Shown piece by piece: positions 33,065-63,254 of a stretch of 64,000 bases of DNA. This DNA comes from Halichondria panicea. Lineage: Eukaryota > Porifera > Demospongiae > Suberitida > Halichondriidae. Every line of letters begins with the position of its first letter. Position 1 is the stretch's first letter. The notes beneath the pieces are model-generated. The model made no database searches. It was not told the origin of the DNA and saw nothing but the letters and a program-made list of their open reading frames with translations. The position numbers and the translations under genes are program-made. Where the stretch lies: the NCBI RefSeq assembly GCF_963675165.1, contig NC_087385.1:6684912-6748911 (forward strand), in the 5' to 3' direction.

Positions 33065-33100
33065 GTTACCATAGTGACATCTAGTTTCAAAGGGTATAAA
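33065..33100 (+). promoter_or_regulatory. X-box and TATA box of the sirtuin / FN3 receptor divergent promoter
   Basis: GTTACCATAGTGAC (33065-33078) fits the RFX X-box form GTNRCC-AT-RGYAAC with one mismatch. GGTATAAAG (33093-33101) is a TATA box 17 nt further on and about 95 nt before the sirtuin ATG. The 440-bp gap is shared with the FN3 receptor on the other strand. Confidence 0.55.
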
Positions 33101-33193
33101 GTTCCTAGTGATCATTTATTAGAAAAGATGTGCTATAATTTATATTGAAGTGAGTCGAGTACGGTAGCTAGCTAGCTGGCAGGCAGGCTGGCT

Positions 33194-35620
33194 ATGATCT
33201 CTACAGTTTTGATTAATAGATTGCCTTCAAAGAAATCTCTATTTATATTGTTGATGGCTCTAACCTCAGCAAGTCCATTCTCCTACATCGATGTGTATGG
33301 AGTTGAACACCCGACATTTGGAGCATTGAAATGTACCAGCAGAACTAGTAGTGTGAAACACAAGACCACCTCACACAAGCCTCAGAGTGATAAGTTCAAA
33401 AAGATAGATGGTGGTTCAAGTCGAAAGTCCGTTAGAGTAACCACTTCAGTGACTTTAGGAACACATAAAAAGAAGAAGAAAAAAAGTACAAGGGATTCAG
33501 CCAAGTCAAATGAAACAAGAACTATAAATCAAGGTTCACTTCATTCTATGAAACATCCGAGTGTGGCCTGCCCAACTACTAGTCTGGCAAGAGTGGATCG
33601 TGACTCTCCTGTTCAGCGTGTGTCTAGTTCACAAAGCAACTTGTGGACACGAGGTTCGAGAATACCTAGTGAGACCTCGTCTGGATACGAGAAATCACGT
33701 TCCAATTCCAGGACGGCAATTTCCAATCCATCCGTTGTAGCGCATTCTACCATGTCTACCACAGACGTCCTCCTCAGTATGAATAAATCACAGGACAATC
33801 TCCAGTCTAAGATACTTACCTCGCCGATAAAAGTTAGTCTAAAGAGAGGAATTGCTCAAGCTGCAAGTTTCCGTCGAACAGTAAATGGTGGTCCTTCAAG
33901 ACGTCCTCCCAGCCAGGGGCCTGGTGGTGGAAGAGGAGGAGAGACACTGACCGTGGAGGAGATTGTATGGGGACTGAGTAGACTGCAGTACAGGAACGTT
34001 ATTGTCATGTCTGGAGCTGGCATCAGCACCTCTAGTGGAATCCCTGACTTCAGGTGAGCTAGGGGAGGGAGTACTTTACCCCCCTTATATCTAATGTGTC
34101 AATGTGTGTGCCTAAGCTAACTCTTATCCTTCCACTTGCAGGAGCCCAGGAACTGGATTGTATGACAACCTTCAGCAGTACAAAGTTCCCGACCCTACGG
34201 CCATCTTTGACATTGGCTACTTCTCTCGTAATCCAAAACCATTCTTCACTCTGGCTAGGGAGCTCTACCCTGGCAAGTACAAGCCCAACACAGTCCACCA
34301 TTTTGTGCGTCTGCTACAAGAGAAAGGACTACTCTTGAGAAACTACACTCAGAACATTGACGGCCTGGAGAGAAGTGAGCTATTCTTATTGTTAGCTGTA
34401 ATTGCACATTAAGCTATGCCAGGTTTTTTCCACATGGTGTTTTGACACAAACGTCACCCAATAGTGTATATAGCTACTAATACAGCAATTCTTGCTACGT
34501 GTGGTAGTTAGTTCCACATTCACCAAGTCTACATAGTACCCACCTTTGAAACTACAATCACTGGTTATTTGTCAATTTGTTGCCCACTTTCAGTTGCTGG
34601 TATCACCCCTAGCAAGCTGATGGAAGCACATGGATCATTCTCCACTGTGTCTTGTATCAAGTGCACGAGCAAGCAAGACCCAGACCAAGTTAAGGTTTGT
34701 CATACATAGCTGTATGTCTTCTTACATGTGTATTATTCGTATATTCTATACAGGCAACAATTTTCAATGGAAAAATTCCAAGATGCAAGCACAAATATTG
34801 CCTGGTAAGCTTCCTTCTGTATGCTGTGTACCCTACATCACTTATACATGTAGGGTCTTGTGAAGCCAGACATTGTGTTCTTTGGAGAGGACCTCCCTGC
34901 CAGATTCCACTCACTTCAACTGAGAGATTTCTCCAAGTGTGATCTGCTCATCATTATGGGCACCTCCTTAGAGGTTATCTATATACACTTCAATGAATGC
35001 ATAACAACCTTTCAGATTATTTTCTGGTTCATTTTACCATAACCTTATACTTCACTGAACTCGAGATGATTGCTAGCTATAACCTTGGCTGCCCAATACT
35101 GTTTGTACTTGACAAATTCACATTGTACATGTAGGTGGAGCCATTTGCCAGTCTGTGCACTCTGCCAAGGTTTGACGTTCCCCGATTGCTCATCAACAGA
35201 GAGCTGGTGGGCCCATTCAAGCAGAGCCGTAAGAGATCCACTGATGTGGCACTAACCGGTGACCTCGTTGATTCTGTCAGGGAGGTGATAGAACAGGCAG
35301 GCTGGACTGAGGACCTGCGGCTGGTGACCAATGGGGCCTCTGAACTGGAGGAGGAGGTTCTTCCTGATAGTGATTCTATTGGTAAGTCTTTAATTATTTA
35401 CTTTTTTATCCATCTCTTTTTTTGTATAGATGTTCAAACTGTTGCTTCTGAGGATGACTACAGCACCATATCTACAGAGTCAGACCCAGTCCTCCTGCCC
35501 CACACTACAGAGTCAGACCCAGTCCTCCTTCCCCCCACTACAGGCACCTCTGATGTAACCTCTGTGCTGACCTCACAAATGATTGGTTTAACCATCGAAT
35601 CAAAGATCTCGCTCGAATAA
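33194..35620 (+). CDS. SIRT2/SIRT3-type NAD-dependent deacylase (600 aa)
   Basis: Removes acyl groups from lysines using NAD+. Exons: 33194-34053, 34142-34374, 34594-34694, 34754-34804, 34854-34973, 35135-35381, 35430-35620 (1803 nt, in frame). The catalytic core starts near residue 255: [14 protein letters not shown], then YTQNIDGLE (NAD pocket), EAHGS (catalytic His), KPDIVFFGE and GTSLEVEPFAS. These are closest in wording to animal SIRT3/SIRT2. The zinc site is odd: the first pair is Cys-x2-Cys (CIKC) but the second is Cys-x4-Cys (CKHKYC), two residues longer than usual. The roughly 250-aa N-terminal part is Ser/Lys/Arg-rich with a KKKKKK run and unlike known sirtuins; the start codon is therefore less sure. 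The C-terminus repeats TESDPVLLP. The donor after exon 5 (GTTATC) is weak, but the LEVEPF junction supports it. Localisation is unclear: the start is hydrophobic and the Lys run could be a nuclear signal. Confidence 0.9.
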
Positions 35621-35804
35621 ATGCAAAATTTTTAACATTTCTCGAAGAACTTCAATTCTCAATTTTAGGTTCTGCGTTTTACCATCATTCAGTATTAAAA
35701 CCTTACCATGCATGTTTCAACAAGTGATTACATGTATTCAATTTACATTTGCAACCTTTACCAGTTGACAGTTTAAAGATACAATATTAACTTAAAGCAA
35801 TGAG

Positions 35805-36860
35805 ATGAATGAGCTGTGGAACTCTGCTCGTGTTATGGTTGCAAGTGTGCTCACAACCTATCCATACAGCATCTTCTCCTGGACTGCTGTTGCTGGTGTG
35901 TCACTGTATCTGATCAAGAGATGTTTTGGAAGTCGAGGGGGCGTGTGCTACTCCAAGGCTAGACTGGACGGGAAGACAGCCATCATCACTGGAGCCAATA
36001 CTGGGATTGGTCTAGAGACTGCTGTTGACTTTGCTCAGAGAAATGGGAGAGTTATCTTGGCCTGTCGTAGCAAGGACAAGGGAGAGGCTGCTGTGGAGCT
36101 AGTCAAGAAGAGAAGCGGAAACAATGACGTGTTGTTCGTGCAATTGGATCTGTCTTCCCTGGAATCTGTTCGACAATTTTGTTCAGCAATTTTAAGCAAC
36201 GAGCAGAGGATTGATGTTTTGGTGAATAATGCTGGTTTATTCTGCAACTTCAGCACGAGTGTGGATGGTTATGAGATGCAGTTTGCTGTGAACCACCTCA
36301 GCCACTTTCTCCTCACCAATCTGCTCCTGGATAAAATGAAACAAGCTCCATCAGCTCGTATAGTTATTGTATCTTCTGAAGGTTATCAGTATGGAAAAAT
36401 TGACTTTAACAACTTACATACACCCGATGACACACAATATAAAGCGTTCAACGCTTATGCTCAATCAAAGCTTGCCAATATCATCTTTACACGTTCATTG
36501 TCTAAGAAGCTACAAAATACACAAGTTACTGTGAATGCTGTGCACCCTGGAAAAGTGTACACTGAAATTGCCCGGAATGTCTGGTTTCTGGTAAGTAAAA
36601 TCACTTTTTTGCAATCCCTATTTTACATTTATTATATGCAGAGAATCGTAATGCCTCTATTTAAAATCTTCCTCAAGTCTCCATGGCAAGGAGCCCAGAC
36701 GTCCATCTACTGTGCTGTGTCTGAAGACATGGAGGGAGTCTCTGGTCAGTATCTGGCTGACTGCAAGTTCAAGAAGCTGACCAACCCTCAGGCAACAGAT
36801 GACGCCATTGCTGAGAGGCTATGGGAAGTGAGCTCTGAGATGGTGGGACTCGACGATTAA
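35805..36860 (+). CDS. RDH11-14-like short-chain dehydrogenase/reductase (334 aa)
   Basis: NAD(P)-dependent oxidoreductase of the retinol-dehydrogenase 11-14 group, acting on retinoid-like or lipid aldehydes/alcohols at membranes. Best model: 35805-36590 joined to 36642-36860. The whole stretch is open (351 codons), but 36591-36641 begins GTAAGT and ends TATGCAG. Removing these 51 nt restores the family's spacing between the VxTEI motif and WQGAQTS. Visible: an N-terminal TM anchor (about residues 14-36), TGANTGIG cofactor loop, NNAG, catalytic Tyr-x3-Lys (YAQSK) and HPGKVYTE. The start is 184 nt after the sirtuin stop on the same strand. I see no AATAAA close behind the stop. Confidence 0.92.
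   Translation: MNELWNSARVMVASVLTTYPYSIFSWTAVAGVSLYLIKRCFGSRGGVCYSKARLDGKTAIITGANTGIGLETAVDFAQRNGRVILACRSKDKGEAAVELVKKRSGNNDVLFVQLDLSSLESVRQFCSAILSNEQRIDVLVNNAGLFCNFSTSVDGYEMQFAVNHLSHFLLTNLLLDKMKQAPSARIVIVSSEGYQYGKIDFNNLHTPDDTQYKAFNAYAQSKLANIIFTRSLSKKLQNTQVTVNAVHPGKVYTEIARNVWFLVSKITFLQSLFYIYYMQRIVMPLFKIFLKSPWQGAQTSIYCAVSEDMEGVSGQYLADCKFKKLTNPQATDDAIAERLWEVSSEMVGLDD
36591..36641 (+). other. 51-nt in-frame mini-intron in the RDH-like gene
   Basis: GTAAGT donor, T-rich tract and TATGCAG acceptor; length divisible by three and no stop inside, so retention would add 17 residues. Family spacing argues that it is spliced out. Confidence 0.75.
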
Positions 36861-37076
36861 TTAGGGGACAATAGTCTATAGCCCAATTAATATTTATTAT
36901 TGTGCAAATCTACAAGTGAATGTATTCATTTTGGACCATTTATAAGGTTAAACTCAGGCCTGGCTGTGTACATGTAGATCTACATACAGTATGCTTTATA
37001 GCGTTTATTACAGTGACGACGTTTTCCTGCTCTTGCATGCAAAGAAAATGGGAGGGGCTTGTAATTGAAAGTAAAA

Positions 37077-37587
37077 ATGCCCAAGAACAAAGGGGGAGCA
37101 TCAGGAGGTGGTGGTGGAGGGAAAGGGAAGGCCAAGGGAGCCAAAGCATCAGGTCAAGAGGATACATAAATATGTGTAGTATACTAGAGTTGTCATGCAG
37201 GTGGTGCTGAAGGCAGTGGTCCAGCCAAGAAGTCCGGAGGAGGGAGCTCAGCTGTTAAAGTGAGGCATATTCTCTGTGAGAAACACTCCAAAGTGATGGA
37301 AGCCATGAGCAAGCTGAAGGAGGGTAAGAGATTCAGCGAGGTAGCCACAACGTACAGCGAGGACAAGGCCAGACAGGGGGTAAGACATTGTCTCTCCTCT
37401 CATGCTCTCACTAACCCCCCCCCCCCAGGGAGATCTTGGTTGGAAGACTAGGGGGTCCATGGTGGGGCCATTCCAAGAAGCAGCCTTCAGATTGGAACCC
37501 AGTACTCCTGACAGACCGGCCTATACTGATCCTCCTATTAAAACTCAGTTTGGATACCACATCATAATGATAGAAGGAAAGAGATGA
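37077..37587 (+). CDS. PIN4: Parvulin peptidyl-prolyl isomerase PIN4 (137 aa)
   Basis: Cis-trans prolyl isomerase of the parvulin class (Par14), linked in animals to ribosome biogenesis and chromatin. Exons 37077-37152, 37201-37379 and 37429-37587 (414 nt). The Gly/Lys-rich N-terminus matches the family (about 40 aa of basic tail). The catalytic domain reads [35 protein letters not shown] and [11 protein letters not shown], which is the PIN4 pattern throughout; the length is close to the human protein's 131 aa. The first intron has a poor donor (GTCAAG), but the acceptor and reading phase support it. AATAAATAAA lies about 40 nt after the stop. The gene converges on CDC20, with stop codons 108 nt apart. 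Confidence 0.95.
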
Positions 37588-37628
37588 ACTCATAAACTTA
37601 TTTTCATTGTATAAAATTGTCAATTAAA

Positions 37629-37638
37629 AATAAATAAA
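37629..37638 (+). terminator. Poly(A) signal of PIN4
   Basis: Overlapping AATAAATAAA just after the PIN4 stop, in the short gap to the convergent CDC20 gene. The 3' UTRs of the two genes probably overlap. Confidence 0.6.
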
Positions 37639-37695
37639 CCAACAAAACCGTGTATATTTACATACACAAAATACAATAAAATTACAAGAACGTGT

Positions 37696-40067
37696 TCAGT
37701 GGTTGAAACTTTGCAATAAAGCAGATATAGAGTCTTCACTATAGCTCTTCTGGCTGGCTTCTAAATCGGGCTCTGGGAACACATTCCATATTCTGAGAGT
37801 TTCGTCAGCTGAAGCCGAGGCCACTGAAGTCTTCTTTGGACTGAGGCACATGTGCAGTATCCTCTCTTGATGACTGTGTAGCTCTGCCACTTTGGTGAGG
37901 GATGGAAAGTTCCACACGTTCATGTGGTGTTTGGGACCTCCGTGGGCTGAGATCATCTGACGCTGGTACTTGTTCCATGCTATGGCTGACACCTGCAACA
38001 ACAACAGGAGAGAATTAGGAATAACACGTATTGCTCACACAAGGCTACATACATGTATCACATACCTTATAGAGGCACTTTCCAAAAGGACATTATTCTC
38101 CACATGCTAAAAATCATATTTGTGTGGCTACCTAAAGTAGTATAAGTACCTGTGATTTTGTGTCGATGGTATTCACACACTCTCCAGTATAGGTATTCCA
38201 GAATCGAATATTCTGATCATTGCTCCCTCCTCCAGTGGCCAGAGTGTTGGTCTGCCACGGACACCACGAAACAGCCTGCAATACACAGTATATATAACTT
38301 GCTTCATCCCACCAATAACTGTACAACAGCCTATCACTTAGCAACCAGCTCACCTTAACAGCTGCCTGGTGACCTCTGAGCACCTTGAAGGGTTCGCTCG
38401 GGTCTGAGGCATTCCAAATGCACACCATATTGTCGTTGCCCCCACTGGCTAGTCGGCTACCATCAGGGGACCACTGGAGACCACACACCTCAAAGCGATG
38501 GGCCTTGGACATAGCCACTATGTGTTCTGGCTTGCGTACATCGTGGTGATGAATATTACCATCCCGACAGCCACTGCAAGGGACAGACAAAATCGTGATG
38601 ACCCAGGTACACAATCTGTACACACATTACATAATCTTTATACATTTAGTTAGCACGAAATATAGATAAGTACACCTGCACAAGGAGCTTAGCAACATGC
38701 ATACATAAGGTCAGAGTACAGCCACAGGACTGTCTGCCACACAGATCATTTCCCCTCACCTTGAGAGACTGTGTCTGTTCCAGGCGAGTACCCCCACACG
38801 ATCAGAGTGGCCCTTCAAGACCCTCAGTCTTTTCTCTTTCTCCACATCCCAGAGATGGATGGCAGAGTTGCTCCCCCCCACGGCTAGGTACTTGCCATTC
38901 CCAGCCCACGAGAGAGAGGCCACGTACTCCCCCTCTCCTGCCAGCTCTGTCAGCTGGTTCACAGAGCCACTGGAAGCATTCCACAGGAAAACAGAGGGGC
39001 CCAGACCAATGGCTAGCGTGTTGTTCTTGGACCAGTCAAGAGTGTTCAAATCTGGGACGGTAGAGAAAGAGAGAGTTAACAAAAGGCTACCATGGGCATT
39101 TAAAGGCAATTCTGTGAGAAAGGATGTATTGGTATTGCACCACATCCCACACAAACAGTGTTACAAGTGTGTTCTTGGCAAGGCACCATGCATGCACACA
39201 TAGCTCCTTACAATAGTCATCCTGAATGTAGGGAGCATCCATGATCTTGTCAGCACTAGTGATGAGCCGACGGGCTGTCTTCTTCATTGATCGTCTGTTA
39301 GAGCTACGCAAAGCACTGCTAGTCAGAGAGGAATAGCTGGTGTTCCCTGGGAGACAAAATCCACACAATTAAACACAATTATCATCTGAACACACATGGA
39401 ATAATCACATGCCACATGACTTGTGAGGAGCAAATGTATGCAAAGAAAGAAGTGGAGTCCTTACCTTTCTGTGCTGGAGTGGTCTTAAATGACAGAACTC
39501 CTTTCTGTCGCCTCTTTCCCTGGGAGAGAGCTTGCAGAAGACTCTCTCTGTAGACCTCTGTGCCGGGGCTGACGTCATCTTCTCCATCTTTGAGCCCACC
39601 CTGTCTCACCAAGAACGAACTGTACTCCATATCTGTTGTAGCTCTGAAGGGATACAGTTATGAGCCTATATATACAAAATAGAGGAATTGTGGGCCTACC
39701 TGTTAGGGATGAATCTGCAGCCTCCAGGTGTCCTGCCACCAGGTGTCTTTTTCCTAGCACTCGACTTTGGTGGACTTTTTTTTTTCAACGAATGCGTGCT
39801 AGAGGAGGTGGTTGTCTTGTGATTGGGGGTCTTATAGCATGTAGGGCTCTTGACTTTAGGAGTCTTCTTGTACTTGACTGCCAGTCTGCTTCTCTCTGGA
39901 GTCTTGGCTGTGAGGACAGTGTTAGTAGTACAGCGAAGGGGAGATGAGATCCTCTGTACACTTGTCAGGGACTGTTTGGTGGGCATCATCTGCCATCGCT
40001 GTACTGGGGGAGCAGGTGTCTTCTTGAGTCGGATTAGGTCGTTCAATTCAGCATCTCTGCTCGCCAT
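37696..40067 (-). CDS. CDC20: CDC20/Fizzy, anaphase-promoting complex activator (538 aa)
   Basis: Recruits substrates to the APC/C ubiquitin ligase for the metaphase-anaphase switch and is the target of the spindle checkpoint. Exons: 39700-40067, 39465-39643, 39212-39346, 38760-39051, 38354-38573, 38150-38275, 37696-37992 (1617 nt, in frame). The N-terminus is basic and carries the C-box region GGCRFIPNR, where the usual Asp of DR(F/Y)IP is Cys. A Mad2-binding-like stretch KGVLSFK follows. The seven WD40 repeats start near DAPYIQDDYCLNTLDW and include SGCRDGNIHHHDVR, CGLQWSPDGSRLASGGNDN and LATGGGSNDQNIRFW, which are CDC20 rather than CDH1/FZR wording. It ends LLQSFNH, so the C-terminal Ile-Arg tail that docks on APC3 is not present. 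I see no KEN box. Confidence 0.95.
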
Positions 40068-40336
40068 TATAATCTTAATCTAGTCTACAGTTCAGCAATA
40101 GAAATTCAAATTTTATATTTGATCTCTCGCCATGGAGCCGCAGTCTTATTCGAGGTATACGCTTATAATCGAGGGCGGTAATGTTTACTGCAATAATACA
40201 TATCCCTAAGATTTGTAATAAGAATGTGTGTGTGAATGTGTGTGTGTATAAAAAATAGGGTCAAACAAAGAATATGCTAATAAGTGTCTTTAGTAATGTT
40301 TGTCAGCGATAAGTTTTGTACAGTAAGCGAGGGTCA
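40068..40336. other. Intergenic gap, adhesion GPCR 3' end to CDC20 promoter
   Basis: This 269-bp gap holds the CDC20 promoter and the GPCR 3' UTR. A TGTGTG tract lies at about 40225-40248. No other feature is seen. Confidence 0.5.
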
Positions 40337-60386
<20,050 letters not shown>

Positions 60387-60699
60387 TGTTAATACAGTAG
60401 AGCACTATTGCACAGACCACACTAGTCAGTGAGGCAGATACAGTATTATTGGGAGTATCTGCATGCAGTGGGTGTACGTTGTGTTAATGATATTCATGAC
60501 TTTGATGACCCTAATAGCCACCAGCCAGAATGCAATAGAAGTCTAAGGGTCAATGGTTTGACAATAGCCCTTGGAATTGCATCACATGTCAATATGAATA
60601 TATTTGAGAGAATAATGATACCACAATATTAAAAATACATTGCACATAAGATACGACAATAGTAATTATTATGCAGACATTAATACATACATGCACAGA
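60387..60699. other. Intergenic gap, epsilon-tubulin 3' end to adhesion GPCR promoter
   Basis: 313 bp containing the GPCR promoter and the epsilon-tubulin 3' UTR. No clear TATA box or other element recognised. Confidence 0.5.
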
Positions 60700-63196
60700 T
60701 CACATAATTCTCAATCTTGGAGTGTCCCCTTGCAGCTGATTGAGGGTGGCCTGCAGTGATGAGTACTCCTCCACCAGTGAGCTCAGGGACTCCATACTCT
60801 CCCCAAACAATCCCATCTCCATGCCGTCCACCCGGGAGTAGTGGTGCAGGTGAGCCTAATGGGACAACATTAGAACAGGAATTGAAGGCGTTAGTTACCT
60901 TAACAGCTATGGACATTGACACTACATTGACACTACAGTGTCACTACACAGAAGAAAATGAACTTGTGGGTGTGCAATCACCACTAATAACACACTATGC
61001 AGGGGCGGATCCAGGAAAAACAAAAGGGGGGGCTAGCTAGAAAGGGGCGAAGCCCCGTACGAGGGAGGGGGAGAAGCCAGGGCAGCCTCGCCGGAGGCGA
61101 TTTTTTTGCAAGATTTGACCTTTGAACTTTCATATTAATGACGTTGACCTCTGCACTTACTATGGTGATACTGTACTGATCAGATGTAGGTACGTACGTA
61201 CAGCTAGCTAGCTAGGTACGTCCAGCTAGCTACCCTAGATCCTTTATACTCCTAGTAGCTGTTGTCTAGCATCTCTCAAGTGATTTCAAGTGAGTCTACA
61301 GATGCATAATTGGTGGCAAAATTGTTGTAGAGTCAGACTACAACACATGGTAGTTTTTTCAAAAGGGGGGGGCTTCAGCCCCTCAAAATCACCCCTGAAT
61401 CCGCCCCTGCTATGACCTGTCACCTTTCTCTTGTAGAGTTTGTTGAAGTGGTCTTGTATGTCAGTGAGTGTGTGCCGGAAGCATGTGTTGTTAGCCAGAC
61501 TCAGTAAGGAGTAGGGCTGTGAGGAACCTCATAGCAGCACACACACACACACATACTGTGCTCACCTGGCCAGAGGGTGGTACGGAACAGAGACCAGTCT
61601 TCCACCCCTGCTGATTCCAGTGTACAAAGTGAAGGGACGGCCGCAAACGCTCGATATTGCGCCGAATGTCAGACATGTTTACGTTGCCTCTCAACAGCAG
61701 CGCACATGCAAGGTAGCTACACAGTGTTAGTGGGGGGTCATGCAAGATAGCTACACAGTGTTAGTGGGGGGTCATGCAAGATAGCTACACAGTGTTAGTG
61801 GGGGGTCATGCAAGGTAGCTACACAGTGTTAGTGGGGGGTCATGCAAGATAGATACACAGTGTTAGTGGGGGGGTCATGCAAGGTAGCTACACAGTGTTA
61901 GTGGGGGGGTCATGCAAGATAGCTACACAGTGTTAGTGGGGGGTCATGCAAGATAGCTACACAGTGTTAGTGGGGGGTCATGCAAGGTAGCTACACAGTG
62001 TTAGTGGGGGGTCATGCAAGGTAGCTACACAGTGTTAGTGGGGGGTCATGCAAGATAGCTACACAGTGTTAGTGGGGGGGTCACTACACAGTGTTAGTGG
62101 GGGGGTCATGCAAGGTAGCTACACAGTGTTAGTGGGGGGGTCATGCAAGATAGCTACACAGTGTTAGTGGGGGGTGTTGCAAGGTAGCTACACAGTGTTA
62201 GTGGAGAGGTCAATCACTGGTGGGGTCACCACTGTGTGTGTGTGCAGAGTCACTATATTACTTACAGGGAGTGTTTTGGGTCCACCTTTAGTAGTTGGAA
62301 CTCTTTTGAGAAGGCATCAGTGAACATCTGATCAAGCCTGTAGCGATGCATGGTCAGGTCATACTGAGGGGGTGGGGGTACTTACTTCCTGGGGGGTAGT
62401 CGCAGGTCCGGGGAGACATAAAGAGGGGAGAGGGCAGATACAAGATAGTGAAGCCGAGGGTAGGGTACAAGGTTCATCGTGATCTCATTCAGGTCCACGT
62501 TCAGGGAGCCTTCAAAACGGGAGGCACTGCAAGAATAAGGTCAGCTGTGAAAATAGCTGTGAAAATGCTACTTTTGGGGAACAAAATGCACAAATTAATT
62601 ACGTAAGAGTCTAGACAAGAGAGGGTGGAAATGACTATCAGAAGAATCTCTCTCTCTCTCTCTAACACTATTCACCGCTCACACCTCACACTGTGTGTCA
62701 CCTGGTGAGATTGATGAGCAGATTGGCCACAATGTTATTCATGGAGTCAAATGGTTTCTCTCCTCCTCTAGCTCCACTGGTGATCTCACTGCCTGCCTTC
62801 ACCAGACCACCCCCTGGTCTCCCAGTCTTGGTTACCTTGTGACAAATGTCCATAAGGGCCTGATGTATGGGGAGACAGTCAATCAGTCCGTGGGGGAGTG
62901 GGGGTGAGGGGGGGGTACCTACCTGGTTGTCTACTGGTAGTACACAGTCTGCTCTCTCTGTCAACTCATGGAGAGCAAGTACACTGCAAGAAAATAAACA
63001 ATCCATCTCTGATTTGTCATTGATAAATGTAAAGTATGGGTACAACACACTACAGCACTCATTACATCATTGGAAAGGTTAGGATTTAACCACACACACC
63101 CACACACCCACCCACCCACCCACCCACCCACACCCACACCCACACCCACACACACACACCCACACCCACACACACACACCCACCCACCCACACCCA

Positions 63197-63254
<58 letters not shown>

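Noticed and set aside
35805-36860. Single-exon 351-aa dehydrogenase
   Set aside because: The 51-nt GTAAGT...TATGCAG insert breaks family spacing; a two-exon 334-aa model fits better.
37696-40067. CDH1/FZR1 instead of CDC20
   Set aside because: WD40 wording and N-terminus fit CDC20. The missing Ile-Arg tail would be odd for either.
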